In this document: piece by piece, positions 52,662 through 60,584 of the stretch
Layout: each line of letters begins with the position of its first letter
Numbering within the stretch: position 1 is the first letter of the stretch
NCBI GenBank assembly: GCA_963702195.1
Contig: OY969725.1
Location: 3,224,001 to 3,288,000, forward strand
DNA: 64,000 nt
Direction of reading: 5' to 3'
Source of the DNA: AC-56 sp963702195
Lineage (GTDB): Bacteria; Actinomycetota; Thermoleophilia; Solirubrobacterales; 70-9
The notes under the pieces: model-generated
What the model was told of the DNA's origin: nothing
What the model saw: the letters and a program-made list of their open reading frames with translations, nothing else
Database searches by the model: none
Program-made: the position numbers and the translations under genes

Positions 52662-53441
52662 CTAGGGAGAGGTCGAGCCGACGCCGCCGAACGGCGATTG
52701 AAGCGGGTTCGTGCCCGGTGTCGTGCTGGTTCCCTTGCTCTGCTGCTTCTTGGCCTGCTTGACCTGCTTTTGGAACTGGATGCCCTGCTTGCGCATCTGG
52801 CTGAGCTGGGTCTCGTAGGTCTTCTGCTGCGACTTGGGCGCCGTCTTGAGCGCCTTGTCGCGTGAGGCGTCGCCACCCGAGATGTCGCCGGCGGCGTACT
52901 GGAATTGGGCGAGCTGCGCGTATCCGGCGGCGGTCGGCTTGGCGTCGACGATCACCTGCTGGGTCTTCACCGCGCCACTGGCGTCGTTGAGCAGGATGTA
53001 GACGAGCACCATGTTGTAGGCCGTCGTGAGGTCGTCCTTGCCCTTGTTGACCTTGAGGTACTTGCCCCAGGCATCCGCCGCGTTGCCGAGAGCGGTGTGC
53101 GCGTCGTTGGTGACCCCCGTGGGCTGGCCGGTGTTGGGATCCGTTTGGATGCCGGGCTTGGCCAGCAGGAACTCGTTGTTGGCGACGGTCAGAAGTGCCT
53201 GCGTGTCCTTCGGGTTCTTGGCGAGCTTCTGATTCGCCTTGTCGATGTGGTCCTGGTAGACGCCGGTCGCGGAGCCGCTGCTGTTGCCGCCGCCGCTGAG
53301 GCCCAGCGCGTCGAAGATCCCACCGGCGCCCCCGCCGACCCCGATCCCGAAGCCGAGGAAGCCGACCAGGAACAGGAGGGCGAGCATCGCGAACGACACC
53401 TGCACGAGGTGCCTGCGCTTGCCGCGAAGGTCAAAGAGCAT
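52662..53441 (-). CDS. Membrane-anchored TPR-like protein
   Basis: The 259-residue product has an N-terminal membrane anchor (HLVQVSFAMLALLFLVGFLGFGIGV) after MLFDLRGKRR and a Gly/Ser linker. Helical pairs in the TPR style follow (DHIDKANQKLAKNPKDTQALLTVANNEFL, LTTAYNMVLVYILLNDASGAVKTQQVIV, YAQLAQFQYAAGDISGGDASRDKAL), then a Lys/Gln-rich tail ending in a Pro/Gly segment. Its place just upstream of tatC in the same direction suggests co-transcription and possibly a role in export or envelope assembly. Confidence 0.75.
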   Translation of the reverse strand: MLFDLRGKRRHLVQVSFAMLALLFLVGFLGFGIGVGGGAGGIFDALGLSGGGNSSGSATGVYQDHIDKANQKLAKNPKDTQALLTVANNEFLLAKPGIQTDPNTGQPTGVTNDAHTALGNAADAWGKYLKVNKGKDDLTTAYNMVLVYILLNDASGAVKTQQVIVDAKPTAAGYAQLAQFQYAAGDISGGDASRDKALKTAPKSQQKTYETQLSQMRKQGIQFQKQVKQAKKQQSKGTSTTPGTNPLQSPFGGVGSTSP

Positions 53442-53452
53442 CGGCGTTGAGC

Positions 53453-54244
53453 CTAGCTTGCGGGCGTTCCAGGAGGCTCCGGCTCAGTGGGACTGCTCGT
53501 CTCGCCCGGCGTCCCCATGAACCGGGCCAGGACGAGCGAGAGCTCGAAGAGGATCAGCAGAGGCGCCGCCTCGATCAGCATCGTCACCGGGTCGGTGCCG
53601 GGCAGGAGCATCGCGATGACGATCAGGATCAGGTACGCGTAGCGGCGGTTGTGAGAGAGCTGCTTGGGGGTCACGATGCCGAGCCGGGTCAGGATGACCA
53701 CGCCCAGAGGGATCTGGAAGACGAGCCCGAGCGCGAGCAGGGTCGTCAGCAGGAACCCGTAGTAGTCGCTCGCTCGCACCTGCACGTTGAACTCGGTCTG
53801 GTTGAAGTTCAGGAGGAACTTGGCCGCGGCCGGCACGACGACGAAGTACGAGAACACGACCCCGGCGATGAAGAGGACCGGGACCAGGATCAGGAAGGGC
53901 AGGAGGACGCGCTTCTCGGTCGGCTTCAGCGCCGGCAGGAGGAACGCGTACAGCTCGTAGAGGATCACCGGCAGCGCGATCAGGATGCCCGCGTAGATCG
54001 AGATCTTCAGGGTGCTCATGAAGGGCTCGGCTACCCCGAACGTGCTCGGCTTCAGATCCTGGCCGTTGACGGTCTTGGGCAGCGGGTGGTTGGCGATCTC
54101 CAGCAGCAGGTGGTTCTGCCAGAAGCAGAGCGCGCAGGCCACGAACAGCACCACCGCGGAAATGATGATGCGGTTGCGCAGCTCATCCAGGTGCTCGACG
54201 AGCGTCAGCTGGTCGTCGAACTTCGCCGCCCTGTGACGGGCCAC
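53453..54244 (-). CDS. tatC: Sec-independent protein translocase TatC
   Basis: The 263-residue protein has six membrane segments. The TatC hallmarks LTLVEHLDELRNRIIIS at the N-terminus and YAFLLPALKPTEKRVLLPFLILVPVLFIAGVVFSYFVVVP in the middle are present, as is the conserved VLTRLGIVTPKQLSHNRRYAYLILIVIAMLLPGTDPVTMLIEAAPLLILFELS. TatC recognises twin-arginine signals of folded proteins. It follows tatA by 3 bases. The Rieske protein encoded in this window has such a signal. Confidence 0.97.
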   Translation of the reverse strand: MARHRAAKFDDQLTLVEHLDELRNRIIISAVVLFVACALCFWQNHLLLEIANHPLPKTVNGQDLKPSTFGVAEPFMSTLKISIYAGILIALPVILYELYAFLLPALKPTEKRVLLPFLILVPVLFIAGVVFSYFVVVPAAAKFLLNFNQTEFNVQVRASDYYGFLLTTLLALGLVFQIPLGVVILTRLGIVTPKQLSHNRRYAYLILIVIAMLLPGTDPVTMLIEAAPLLILFELSLVLARFMGTPGETSSPTEPEPPGTPAS

Positions 54245-54247
54245 GGC

Positions 54248-54493
54248 TCAGGAGCGCTGGTTGGTAACGACCTCGCCCTCGACGGGCTCCTCGGCATCCT
54301 GCGTGCCCTCGATCGCCGCCGGCTTTGACGACTCCTCGTCGTCATCGTCGTCATCGTTGCCGGAGATCGATCCTCTGAACTCGCGAATACCCTTGCCCAT
54401 CGAACGCCCCAGCTCTGGCAGCCGCTTCGGCCCGAAGATCACGAGCGCGATGATGAGAACGACAATCAGCTCAAGTGGTCCAACGTTTGGCAT
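54248..54493 (-). CDS. tatA: Sec-independent translocase component TatA
   Basis: The 81-residue protein has one membrane helix (LELIVVLIIALVIFG), the FGPKRLPELGRSMGKGIREFRG hinge and amphipathic helix typical of TatA, and a long acidic tail with a run of six aspartates. The absence of an adjacent tatB is normal for many Gram-positive TatAC systems. The start is ATG 54493 (MPNVGPLEL). Confidence 0.93.
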   Translation of the reverse strand: MPNVGPLELIVVLIIALVIFGPKRLPELGRSMGKGIREFRGSISGNDDDDDDEESSKPAAIEGTQDAEEPVEGEVVTNQRS

Positions 54494-54609
54494 CGCGAGG
54501 GATGGTACCGACGTGAGGCGCCCGGCACATAGATCCGAGCGATGACCGGCCCGTATGGGAGGCCCCTTGCGGAGATGGCCCCGCCTCGGGCGGATATACG
54601 CTGCCGCGC

Positions 54610-56646
54610 ATGATCCTGTCGGACCGGACGATTCGGGACGAGCTGGCCGGCGGCGGCATCGTGATCGAGCCACTCGCGGGCGACGCGGTCCAGCCGTCGT
54701 CGGTCGACCTGCACGTCGACCGTTACTTCCGGGTCTTCCGCAACGACACGACGCCGTTCATCGACCCCAAGGAGCCGCAGGACGACTTGACCGAGTTCGT
54801 CGAGGTCGACGACGGGGAGGCTTTCATCCTCCACCCAGGCGAGTTCGTCCTCGGTTCCACCCGCGAGCGGGTCGCGCTCGCGGGTGACTTGGTCGGGAGG
54901 CTAGAGGGAAAGAGCTCGCTCGGCCGTCTCGGCCTGCTGATCCACTCAAGCCTGCCTGCGTCGGAACCAGTGATGCTGCTCCACGAGGGCCGGCTTGAGC
55001 CTCGGCCGATCGGCGAGATCGTTCGCAATCGCCTAGCGGGCTCGGTGGTCTCGTTCGATCCGGGCAGCTTCGAGGTCGACTACCACGAGATCACCGGATG
55101 GTTCGAAGGGCCGCCCGATCGCATCTACGAGGTGCGGCTGGCATCAGGCCGAAGCGTTCGAATCACCGCAGGCCACAATCTCTTCACGCTTGACCAGGCT
55201 GGTCGACTGGCGAAGACCAGGACGCTGGAGCTTCGACCCGGGACTCGGGTCGCGATTCCGCGATTGGTCCCTGACCCACCCGCGTCGGAACCACGTCTTG
55301 ACCTACTCGACGTGATTCCCCAGGAGGAACACGGCCGAGTCATGTGCACTGGGCCAACCGCAGCGATGGCCTTCGAACTGCACGAGTCCTTGGTCCGAAA
55401 GGGCCTCCGAGACGTCGGGATCAGGCACTTCGGCTACTACCGCGACCGGCAGCGGCTCCCGCTCAAGGTCGCCGCCGAGATCCCTAACACCCTGACCGCT
55501 CTGGGTGAGGACGACCGCCTGTCGATCCGCCAGGCCAATCACGCGTTTCCGAGATTCCTCAAGATCGATTCGGACTTCGCCTGGCTGCTGGGCCTCTACA
55601 TAGCAGAGGGCTCGCGCCGCGAGAAGCAGTTCACTATCTCGAACACCGACCAGGGGATTCTCGACCGAGTCGAGGGGATTCTGCGGCGCCTCGGCATTCC
55701 CGTATACCGGGGTACAGGGACCGTCACCGGATGCTCGGCGTTCTTCTCGTTGATTCTCCGGTGGCTCGGGACGGGAGAGGGGGCGCACGCGAAGCGCATC
55801 CCGCCAATCGTCTTCGGGTGGCCGTACGCCCGGATGCAGGGGTTCCTGGACGGACTCGTTGACGGCGACGGCTCGCGGGACGCGCGGCGCACATCTGTCT
55901 GGACGTGCTCGGAAGGGCTCGTGACGGATCTGCTACTCCTCGCCGAGCGACTCGGGCGACGTGCTGGAACGTCCCGTCGCGATCGTCAGGGGCGGCCTTT
56001 CTGGCAGGTCTATCTCCCATTGAGGGAACACGAGCTCCTCACATCCGTTCCGCTTCCGGATCAGCTGCTGGTTGAGATCAGGAAGGGGCTGGGATTGAGC
56101 CAGATCGCAGCCAGCAAGCTCGGTGGCTACCGCAACCCAACTGACCTCTGCAACCTTGAGAATCGAACTGGGCGTGACGCAGTGCGCCTCGCGACGCTGC
56201 GGCGACTCCGCACCACCTATTCACGGCGGCCCGACTGCCCCGACGCCCTCAATCGCCTCGACCGCCTGGTCGATGGTCACCTTCTCTGGGATTCGGTGAT
56301 TGAAGTCCGCGACACGGGGTCGATCGAGCCGATTTTCGACCTCGAGGTGAGGCCGGGCCGGCGCAAGATCGAGAACTTCCTTGCTGGTCAGGGTGGCGTC
56401 TTCGCGAGCAACACGGCCGGATTCGTCGATGCCGGCTTCGACGGCCACCTCACGCTTGAGCTCTCCAACGTCGCGAACCTGCCGATCGCGATCTATCCCG
56501 GGATGAAGATCGGGCAGATCTCCTTCCTGCGGATGACTACCTCGGCCGAGCATCCGTACGGCAGCGATGAAACGCGGTCGAAGTACCAAGGCCAGCGGGG
56601 GCCGACTCCCTCGCGCTACTACCTGAATTTCCGCGAGGACGACTAG
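54610..56646 (+). CDS. dcd: dCTP deaminase precursor interrupted by an intein
   Basis: The 678-residue precursor consists of an N-extein (residues 1-113), an intein (114-601) and a C-extein (602-678). Joined exteins give about 190 residues matching Dcd: MILSDRTIRDEL, IVIEPL, AVQPSSVDLHVDRYFRVF, LEGKSSLGRLGLLIHS|TAGFVDAGFDGHLTLELSN, LPIAIYPGMKIGQISF, HPYGSDETRSKYQGQRGPTPS. Dcd deaminates dCTP to dUTP (or in bifunctional forms to dUMP) for thymidylate synthesis. The intein splits the active-site HSTAGF motif, so activity requires splicing. A hairpin follows the stop. Confidence 0.95.
   Translation: MILSDRTIRDELAGGGIVIEPLAGDAVQPSSVDLHVDRYFRVFRNDTTPFIDPKEPQDDLTEFVEVDDGEAFILHPGEFVLGSTRERVALAGDLVGRLEGKSSLGRLGLLIHSSLPASEPVMLLHEGRLEPRPIGEIVRNRLAGSVVSFDPGSFEVDYHEITGWFEGPPDRIYEVRLASGRSVRITAGHNLFTLDQAGRLAKTRTLELRPGTRVAIPRLVPDPPASEPRLDLLDVIPQEEHGRVMCTGPTAAMAFELHESLVRKGLRDVGIRHFGYYRDRQRLPLKVAAEIPNTLTALGEDDRLSIRQANHAFPRFLKIDSDFAWLLGLYIAEGSRREKQFTISNTDQGILDRVEGILRRLGIPVYRGTGTVTGCSAFFSLILRWLGTGEGAHAKRIPPIVFGWPYARMQGFLDGLVDGDGSRDARRTSVWTCSEGLVTDLLLLAERLGRRAGTSRRDRQGRPFWQVYLPLREHELLTSVPLPDQLLVEIRKGLGLSQIAASKLGGYRNPTDLCNLENRTGRDAVRLATLRRLRTTYSRRPDCPDALNRLDRLVDGHLLWDSVIEVRDTGSIEPIFDLEVRPGRRKIENFLAGQGGVFASNTAGFVDAGFDGHLTLELSNVANLPIAIYPGMKIGQISFLRMTTSAEHPYGSDETRSKYQGQRGPTPSRYYLNFREDD
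54949..56412 (+). mobile_element. Intein with LAGLIDADG-type homing endonuclease in dcd
   Basis: The 488-residue element starts with Ser (SLPASEPVMLLHEG) directly after extein ...LIHS and ends GGVFASN directly before extein TAGF. Splicing block B is VRITAGHNLFTLDQAG near residues 183-197 of the precursor. The DOD endonuclease motifs are LLGLYIAEG (about 326-334) and FLDGLVDGDG (about 412-421). The final Asn and +1 Thr fit splicing chemistry. The usual histidines of the last blocks are replaced (ENF for HNF, ASN for VHN), which some natural inteins tolerate. Both endonuclease aspartate/glutamate positions are retained, so it may still home. Confidence 0.93.
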
Positions 56647-56655
56647 CTAGCTCCA

Positions 56656-56677
56656 GCCGGGTTGTGAACCGCCCGGC
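56656..56677 (+). terminator. GC-rich hairpin after dcd
   Basis: GCCGGG and CCCGGC form a six-base stem, extended inside by GTT/AAC with a one-base bulge, 10 bases after the dcd stop. There is no T-run; many high-GC terminators look like this. Confidence 0.4.
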
Positions 56678-56767
56678 CCTGGCCCGCGTAGGTCAGGTCG
56701 AGACGGTCGCCTCTGATCAACTCCGCAACTAGCGGCTGTCCCGCATGTTGATTGGGGGTGTACCACC

Positions 56768-56795
56768 TAAAGCATCTGGGTGGCTCAGCCGATAG
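56768..56795 (+). promoter_or_regulatory. Sigma-28 (FliA/WhiG/SigD)-type promoter
   Basis: TAAA at 56768-56771 is followed after 16 bases by GCCGATAG at 56788-56795, closely matching the sigma-28 consensus TAAA-N15-GCCGATAA. The ATG of the zinc-ribbon gene is at 56805, so transcription would start only a base or so before the start codon and the mRNA would be nearly leaderless. Confidence 0.6.
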
Positions 56796-56804
56796 ACCTT
56801 TCGA

Positions 56805-57194
56805 ATGGCAGACCGGGAGACAGCAAAGGGAAGCGACCTCGACCGCGGGCTGGAGCCGAGCGTCTTCGAGGCTCGGGTGGCCGGCACCCAGCGGCGCCGG
56901 CGCGGCCATCTCCACATCTGTCCCGAGTGCGGCTCGGATCTCGTCTATCCGACCGACTGGGCGCCGGCAAGTGAGCGGCAGTGGCAGGTCGCGCTGCGGT
57001 GCCCCGAGTGCGAGTGGAACGGCGGCGGGCGCTACAGCCAGGAAGTCGTCGACCGGCTCGACGAGGCGCTCGACCTCGGGACCGAGGCCGTCCTCGACGA
57101 TCTCAACATCCTGGTCCGCGCCAACATGGAGGACCAGATCGACCGCTTCGTGAACGCGCTCAACGGCGACCAGATCCTCCCCGAAGACTTCTAG
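56805..57194 (+). CDS. Zinc-ribbon protein, sigma-28-promoter-linked
   Basis: The 129-residue product has a treble-clef-like zinc ribbon (HICPECGSDLVYPTDW, then LRCPECEWNGGGRYS) and a helical tail rich in Asp/Glu/Leu (EVVDRLDEALDLGTEAVLDDLNILVRANMEDQIDRFVNALNGDQILPEDF). The four cysteines (two CPEC motifs) should bind zinc. I do not recognise the family. The promoter just before it suggests expression under a motility- or differentiation-type sigma factor; the gene is monocistronic. Confidence 0.75.
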   Translation: MADRETAKGSDLDRGLEPSVFEARVAGTQRRRRGHLHICPECGSDLVYPTDWAPASERQWQVALRCPECEWNGGGRYSQEVVDRLDEALDLGTEAVLDDLNILVRANMEDQIDRFVNALNGDQILPEDF

Positions 57195-57242
57195 CAATCG
57201 AGTAGGCGTCCCCTCGCGGGCTGTCTTTCCTTCCCACGAGTC

Positions 57243-58223
57243 CTACGAGTAGCGCTCGACCACGCCGTCGGCGACCAGGTCGAGCAGCTGGCGCTGCTCC
57301 GGACGCAGGCCGCTGCTGACCAGCGCGTGCTTGGCCGTCTCGACCCTTCGCCGGGCGTCCGCCCGGACGCGCTCCAGGGCGCCCGTGGCCGCCACCCGGT
57401 CGCAGACGCCGGCGGCGCCCGCGGCATCGAGCTCGTGCAGGTCGATCTCGGCCAGGGAGGAGTCCTCCTCGCGAGCCAGGATCAGCGGGAGCGTGACGGT
57501 GCCGTCGAGCAGGTCCGTCCCGCGCGCCTTGCCGGTGCGCTCGGGCGGGCCGGTGACGTCCAGGACGTCGTCGAGAAGCTGGAAGGCGAGCCCGATCTCG
57601 CGCCCGAAGATCTGTAGCGCGCGCTCCAGCGACAGGTCCGGATCAGGGGAGTTTGCGGCCAGCTCGCCGCCCTTGCCCGCGCGGCCGATCTGGCATGCGC
57701 ACTCGAACAGGCGGGCGGTCTTCAGCCCGCACCGGTCCAGGTAGCGCTCGGCGGAGATCGAGATGTCGAACGCGTCGCGGCGCTGCGCCAGCTCCCCCAG
57801 TGCGAGGGCCACCGACGCGCCCGAAAGCAGCTCCACCTGCCGCTCGCTGCCGTCGCGGCCGAGCTCGGCGAACGCCCGCGAGAACAGCAGGTCCCCCACG
57901 GCAAGCGCCCGGTCGCGGCCGGACCGGGCGACGACGGTCGGCCGGCCGCGCCGCAGCGGTGCGGCGTCCAGGACGTCGTCGTGGACCAGGGTCGCCATGT
58001 GGACGAGCTCGATCGCCGCGGCGGCCCGAATCGCCGGCTCGCCGGCTCCCGGGCCGGCGCAGAGCAGCACGAGCATCGGGCGCAGGCGCTTGCCGCCGGC
58101 CGCGAGGGTCGCCCCGGCGTCCTCCGCCAGATCGTCGCCGTGCCCCTCCACGAGCCGCCGCAGTCGCTCCTCGACGGCCTCCATCCTCGTCGGCAGCCAG
58201 GCGTCGGCGGCGTCTAGAACCAT
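57243..58223 (-). CDS. Polyprenyl diphosphate synthase (trans-isoprenyl type)
   Basis: The 326-residue enzyme has GGKRLRPMLVLL near residue 43, the first aspartate motif LVHDDVLDAAPLRRGRPT (Asp 82-86), GDLLFSRAFAELG, and the second aspartate motif QLLDDVLDVTG (Asp 218-222). It condenses isopentenyl diphosphate into a C35-C50 chain for the menaquinone tail. ATG 58223 begins MVLDAADAWLPTRMEAVEERL. It stands next to menG and the quinol-oxidising bc complex, which supports a quinone role. Confidence 0.92.
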   Translation of the reverse strand: MVLDAADAWLPTRMEAVEERLRRLVEGHGDDLAEDAGATLAAGGKRLRPMLVLLCAGPGAGEPAIRAAAAIELVHMATLVHDDVLDAAPLRRGRPTVVARSGRDRALAVGDLLFSRAFAELGRDGSERQVELLSGASVALALGELAQRRDAFDISISAERYLDRCGLKTARLFECACQIGRAGKGGELAANSPDPDLSLERALQIFGREIGLAFQLLDDVLDVTGPPERTGKARGTDLLDGTVTLPLILAREEDSSLAEIDLHELDAAGAAGVCDRVAATGALERVRADARRRVETAKHALVSSGLRPEQRQLLDLVADGVVERYS

Positions 58224-58305
58224 CGTGACCGGCGGCGGGACCGCGGTCCGGTTCAACTCGAGCCTCCCATCTGACGCATCGCTTCGGTCCCTCCCAGGCG
58301 GCTTC

Positions 58306-59046
58306 CTATCCGGCGCTGATGGCGCCGGCGTGGATAGTGATGATGCCGCCCCCGAGCACGAAGTAGCGGATTCGGCCAAAACCCGCCGCATCCATCCGCT
58401 CCGCGAGCCCGTGCGGCGGCGGGAAGCGCTTCACCGACTCCGGCAGGTAGGTGTATGCGCTTCGGTCCCCGGCCAGCGTCCCGAGCAGCGGGACGAGGCG
58501 GTCGAACCACAGCGAGAAGAAGATCGAGAGCGGCGGCCGTTGCGGCTGGGTGATCTCCAGGATCACCAGGCGCCCTCCCGGGCGCAGCACGCGGGCGAGC
58601 TCGGCGAGCCCGCGGTCGAGGTCGGAGAGGTTGCGAGCGCCGAAGCCGATCGTGGCGGCGTCGAACGAGTCGTCGGAGTACGGCAGCTCGAGGGCGTCCG
58701 CCCAATCGAAGCGCACGTTGGAAGCGCCGCGAGCCGCCGCCTTGCTCCTGGCCGCGTCGAGCATGCGGTCCGAGAAGTCGCAGCCGACCACGGTTCCCTC
58801 GGGGCCCACCCGGCCGCTCAGCTCCAGCGCCAGGTCTCCGGTGCCGCAGCAGACGTCGAGGGCCGCGCCGCCCGCGGCGGGCTCCGCCAGGTCGGCGGCG
58901 CGCTGGCGCCACCGGTGGTGCATGCCCGCCGTCATCGCGGTGTTCATCAGGTCGTAGACGCCGGCGATGCGGTCGAACATCGTCCGCACCTGGCCGGCGA
59001 ACTCGTCGGAGGAGCGATTGGGAAGTGGCGTGGAGGTGGTGGCCAT
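58306..59046 (-). CDS. menG: Demethylmenaquinone methyltransferase (MenG/UbiE)
   Basis: The 246-residue methyltransferase has the UbiE signatures VRTMFDRIAGVYDLMNTAMTAGMHHRWRQRAADL, motif I DVCCGTGDLALEL, CDFSDRMLDAARSKAAARG, ATIGFGARNLSDLDRGLAELARVLRPGGRLVILEITQP and a late YTYLPESVKRFPPPHGLAERM. It methylates demethylmenaquinone in the last step of menaquinone synthesis. A GTG five codons earlier (59061) is an alternative start. It lies between the prenyl synthase and the bc complex. Confidence 0.95.
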   Translation of the reverse strand: MATTSTPLPNRSSDEFAGQVRTMFDRIAGVYDLMNTAMTAGMHHRWRQRAADLAEPAAGGAALDVCCGTGDLALELSGRVGPEGTVVGCDFSDRMLDAARSKAAARGASNVRFDWADALELPYSDDSFDAATIGFGARNLSDLDRGLAELARVLRPGGRLVILEITQPQRPPLSIFFSLWFDRLVPLLGTLAGDRSAYTYLPESVKRFPPPHGLAERMDAAGFGRIRYFVLGGGIITIHAGAISAG

Positions 59047-59075
59047 GACCGCGCTGGTCACTCAGTGCAGCCTGG

Positions 59076-59777
59076 CTACTTCAGGTAGGCGAGGAAATCG
59101 GCGACCTCGTTGAGCTTCTTCGGGCCCAGGCTCTTGAACGAGGGCATGATGCTCGGCCCCGCCACCAGCGAGCGCAGGATCGCCGCGCGTGGGATGCGCG
59201 ACCCGATGTGAGTCAGGTCGGGCGCCAGGGTGCCGTTGCCGCTGTCGCCGATCTTGTGGCATGCAAGACAGGCCGACTGCGCGACCACGAGCTTGCCCGC
59301 CTCGTATTGGGGCGGCACCTTCATCTCCACATTTGTGGGCGGCCCCGCGTTCGCGCCCTTGTAGGTCAGGTAGGCCATGGCGATGATCGTCATGCTCATC
59401 GCGGTCATCGCGACCGGCCTGCGCTCCGGCCTGCGTTCTGGACCGCGGTCGTAGAACGGGAGCAGGAACAGCAGGATCATCGCGATCGTCGGGATCCCGA
59501 TGGTCGCCAGCGGAACGAGGTAGGGCGGCTTCAGGACTCGCAGCAGCTCGAAGAGGAAGAAGAAGTACCAGTCGGGTCGGGGCGTGTACGTGGTCGTCGT
59601 CGGATCGGCCTTGGGGCCCTGCTCGGCACCGAGGACGAGCGACAGGACGACGATGACGAGCACGACGATCAGGGCCATCGTGGAGTCCTTCATCACCGCG
59701 TAGGGGAAGAAGGGCTTGCCCTGCTTCTTCAGCTGCTCGTACTCGCGGAGGTACCGCTGCTTCTCGGCCCGGTTCAA
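59076..59777 (-). CDS. qcrC: Menaquinol-cytochrome c reductase, cytochrome b C-terminal half fused to cytochrome c
   Basis: The 233-residue protein joins a subunit-IV-like part (four membrane segments, with the quinol-site motif PDWYFFFLFELLR in place of PEWY) to a C-terminal cytochrome c domain with heme motif SACLACHKIG (CxxCH). A late methionine (IMPSFKSLG) is the likely axial ligand. The fusion is the Bacillus-type b6c arrangement. TTG 59777 overlaps the qcrB stop (TTGA). It forms the bc complex with QcrA and QcrB. Confidence 0.92.
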   Translation of the reverse strand: MNRAEKQRYLREYEQLKKQGKPFFPYAVMKDSTMALIVVLVIVVLSLVLGAEQGPKADPTTTTYTPRPDWYFFFLFELLRVLKPPYLVPLATIGIPTIAMILLFLLPFYDRGPERRPERRPVAMTAMSMTIIAMAYLTYKGANAGPPTNVEMKVPPQYEAGKLVVAQSACLACHKIGDSGNGTLAPDLTHIGSRIPRAAILRSLVAGPSIMPSFKSLGPKKLNEVADFLAYLK

Positions 59778-60574
59778 ACCCGCTCCTCCTTCGCGATCGC
59801 CCGGTTGCGCTTGGGATGGAGCCACGGCGGAGCGGTCGTCCCGAGCTTGACGACGAGGTAGAGGTGCGCGCCGATCAGCGCGATGATCAGGCCCGGAACG
59901 ATCAGCATGTGGATCGCGTAGAACCGCGACAGCGTCACGGCGTTGAAGTCCGCGCCGGCGCGTAAGAAGTCGCTGAGGTACGGGCCGACGAACGGCCCGG
60001 TGCCGTTGATGTTCACCCCCACGACCGTGGCCCAGAAGGACCGTTGATCGAACGGCAGCAGGTACCCGGTGAAGCCCATGATCATCGTCAGGATCAGCAG
60101 CGTCACGCCGATCAGCCAGTTGAGCTCGCGCGGGTACTTGTAGGCGCCGAAGACGAAGGTCCGGGCCATGTGCAGGTAGACAAGGATGACCATCACGCTG
60201 GCGCCCCACTTGTGCATCCCGCGGACGAATTCGCCGAGGAAGACGTCGTTCGTGAGGTGGGTGACCGAGCTGTACGCCTGCGTCGGCGACGGGTCGTAGT
60301 ACATCGCCAGGAAGACCCCCGTCGTCGCCTGGACGACGAACGCGAACAGGGTGGCCGAGCCCAGCGTGTAGAACCAGTTCGTGCCCTTCGGGACCTTCCG
60401 GTAGAGCATCCCGGTCAGGAAGCTCGCGCCGCCGGTGCGCTCGTCGAGCCAGCCGACGAGGTCTGCGGGCGCCTCCTTGGCGCGATCTGTCGGACCGCCG
60501 CCGTTCGCGCCGTTGGTGCCGGGCTTCTGCGGCTTCTTCAGCGGGGGCGGGATGAGGACGTCGGGAAACTTCAT
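59774..60574 (-). CDS. qcrB: Menaquinol-cytochrome c reductase, cytochrome b N-terminal half
   Basis: The 266-residue protein is the b6-like half of cytochrome b: four membrane helices with paired heme histidines in FVRGMHKWGASVMVILVYLHMARTFVFGAYK and RFYAIHMLIVPGLIIALIGAHLYLV, plus GYLLPFDQRSFWATVVG. The N-terminus has a Pro-rich cytoplasmic extension. ATG 60574 starts MKFPDVLIPPPLKKP. It binds two b hemes and the quinone sites. Confidence 0.95.
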   Translation of the reverse strand: MKFPDVLIPPPLKKPQKPGTNGANGGGPTDRAKEAPADLVGWLDERTGGASFLTGMLYRKVPKGTNWFYTLGSATLFAFVVQATTGVFLAMYYDPSPTQAYSSVTHLTNDVFLGEFVRGMHKWGASVMVILVYLHMARTFVFGAYKYPRELNWLIGVTLLILTMIMGFTGYLLPFDQRSFWATVVGVNINGTGPFVGPYLSDFLRAGADFNAVTLSRFYAIHMLIVPGLIIALIGAHLYLVVKLGTTAPPWLHPKRNRAIAKEERV

Positions 60575-60584
60575 CGCGATCCGC

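Noticed and set aside
56677..56804. Riboswitch upstream of the zinc-ribbon gene
   Set aside because: Short inverted repeats occur (ATCAAC/GTTGAT, CCACC/GGTGG), but conserved aptamer sequence is absent. The TAAA-N16-GCCGATAG promoter ending 9 bases before the ATG leaves no room for a leader.
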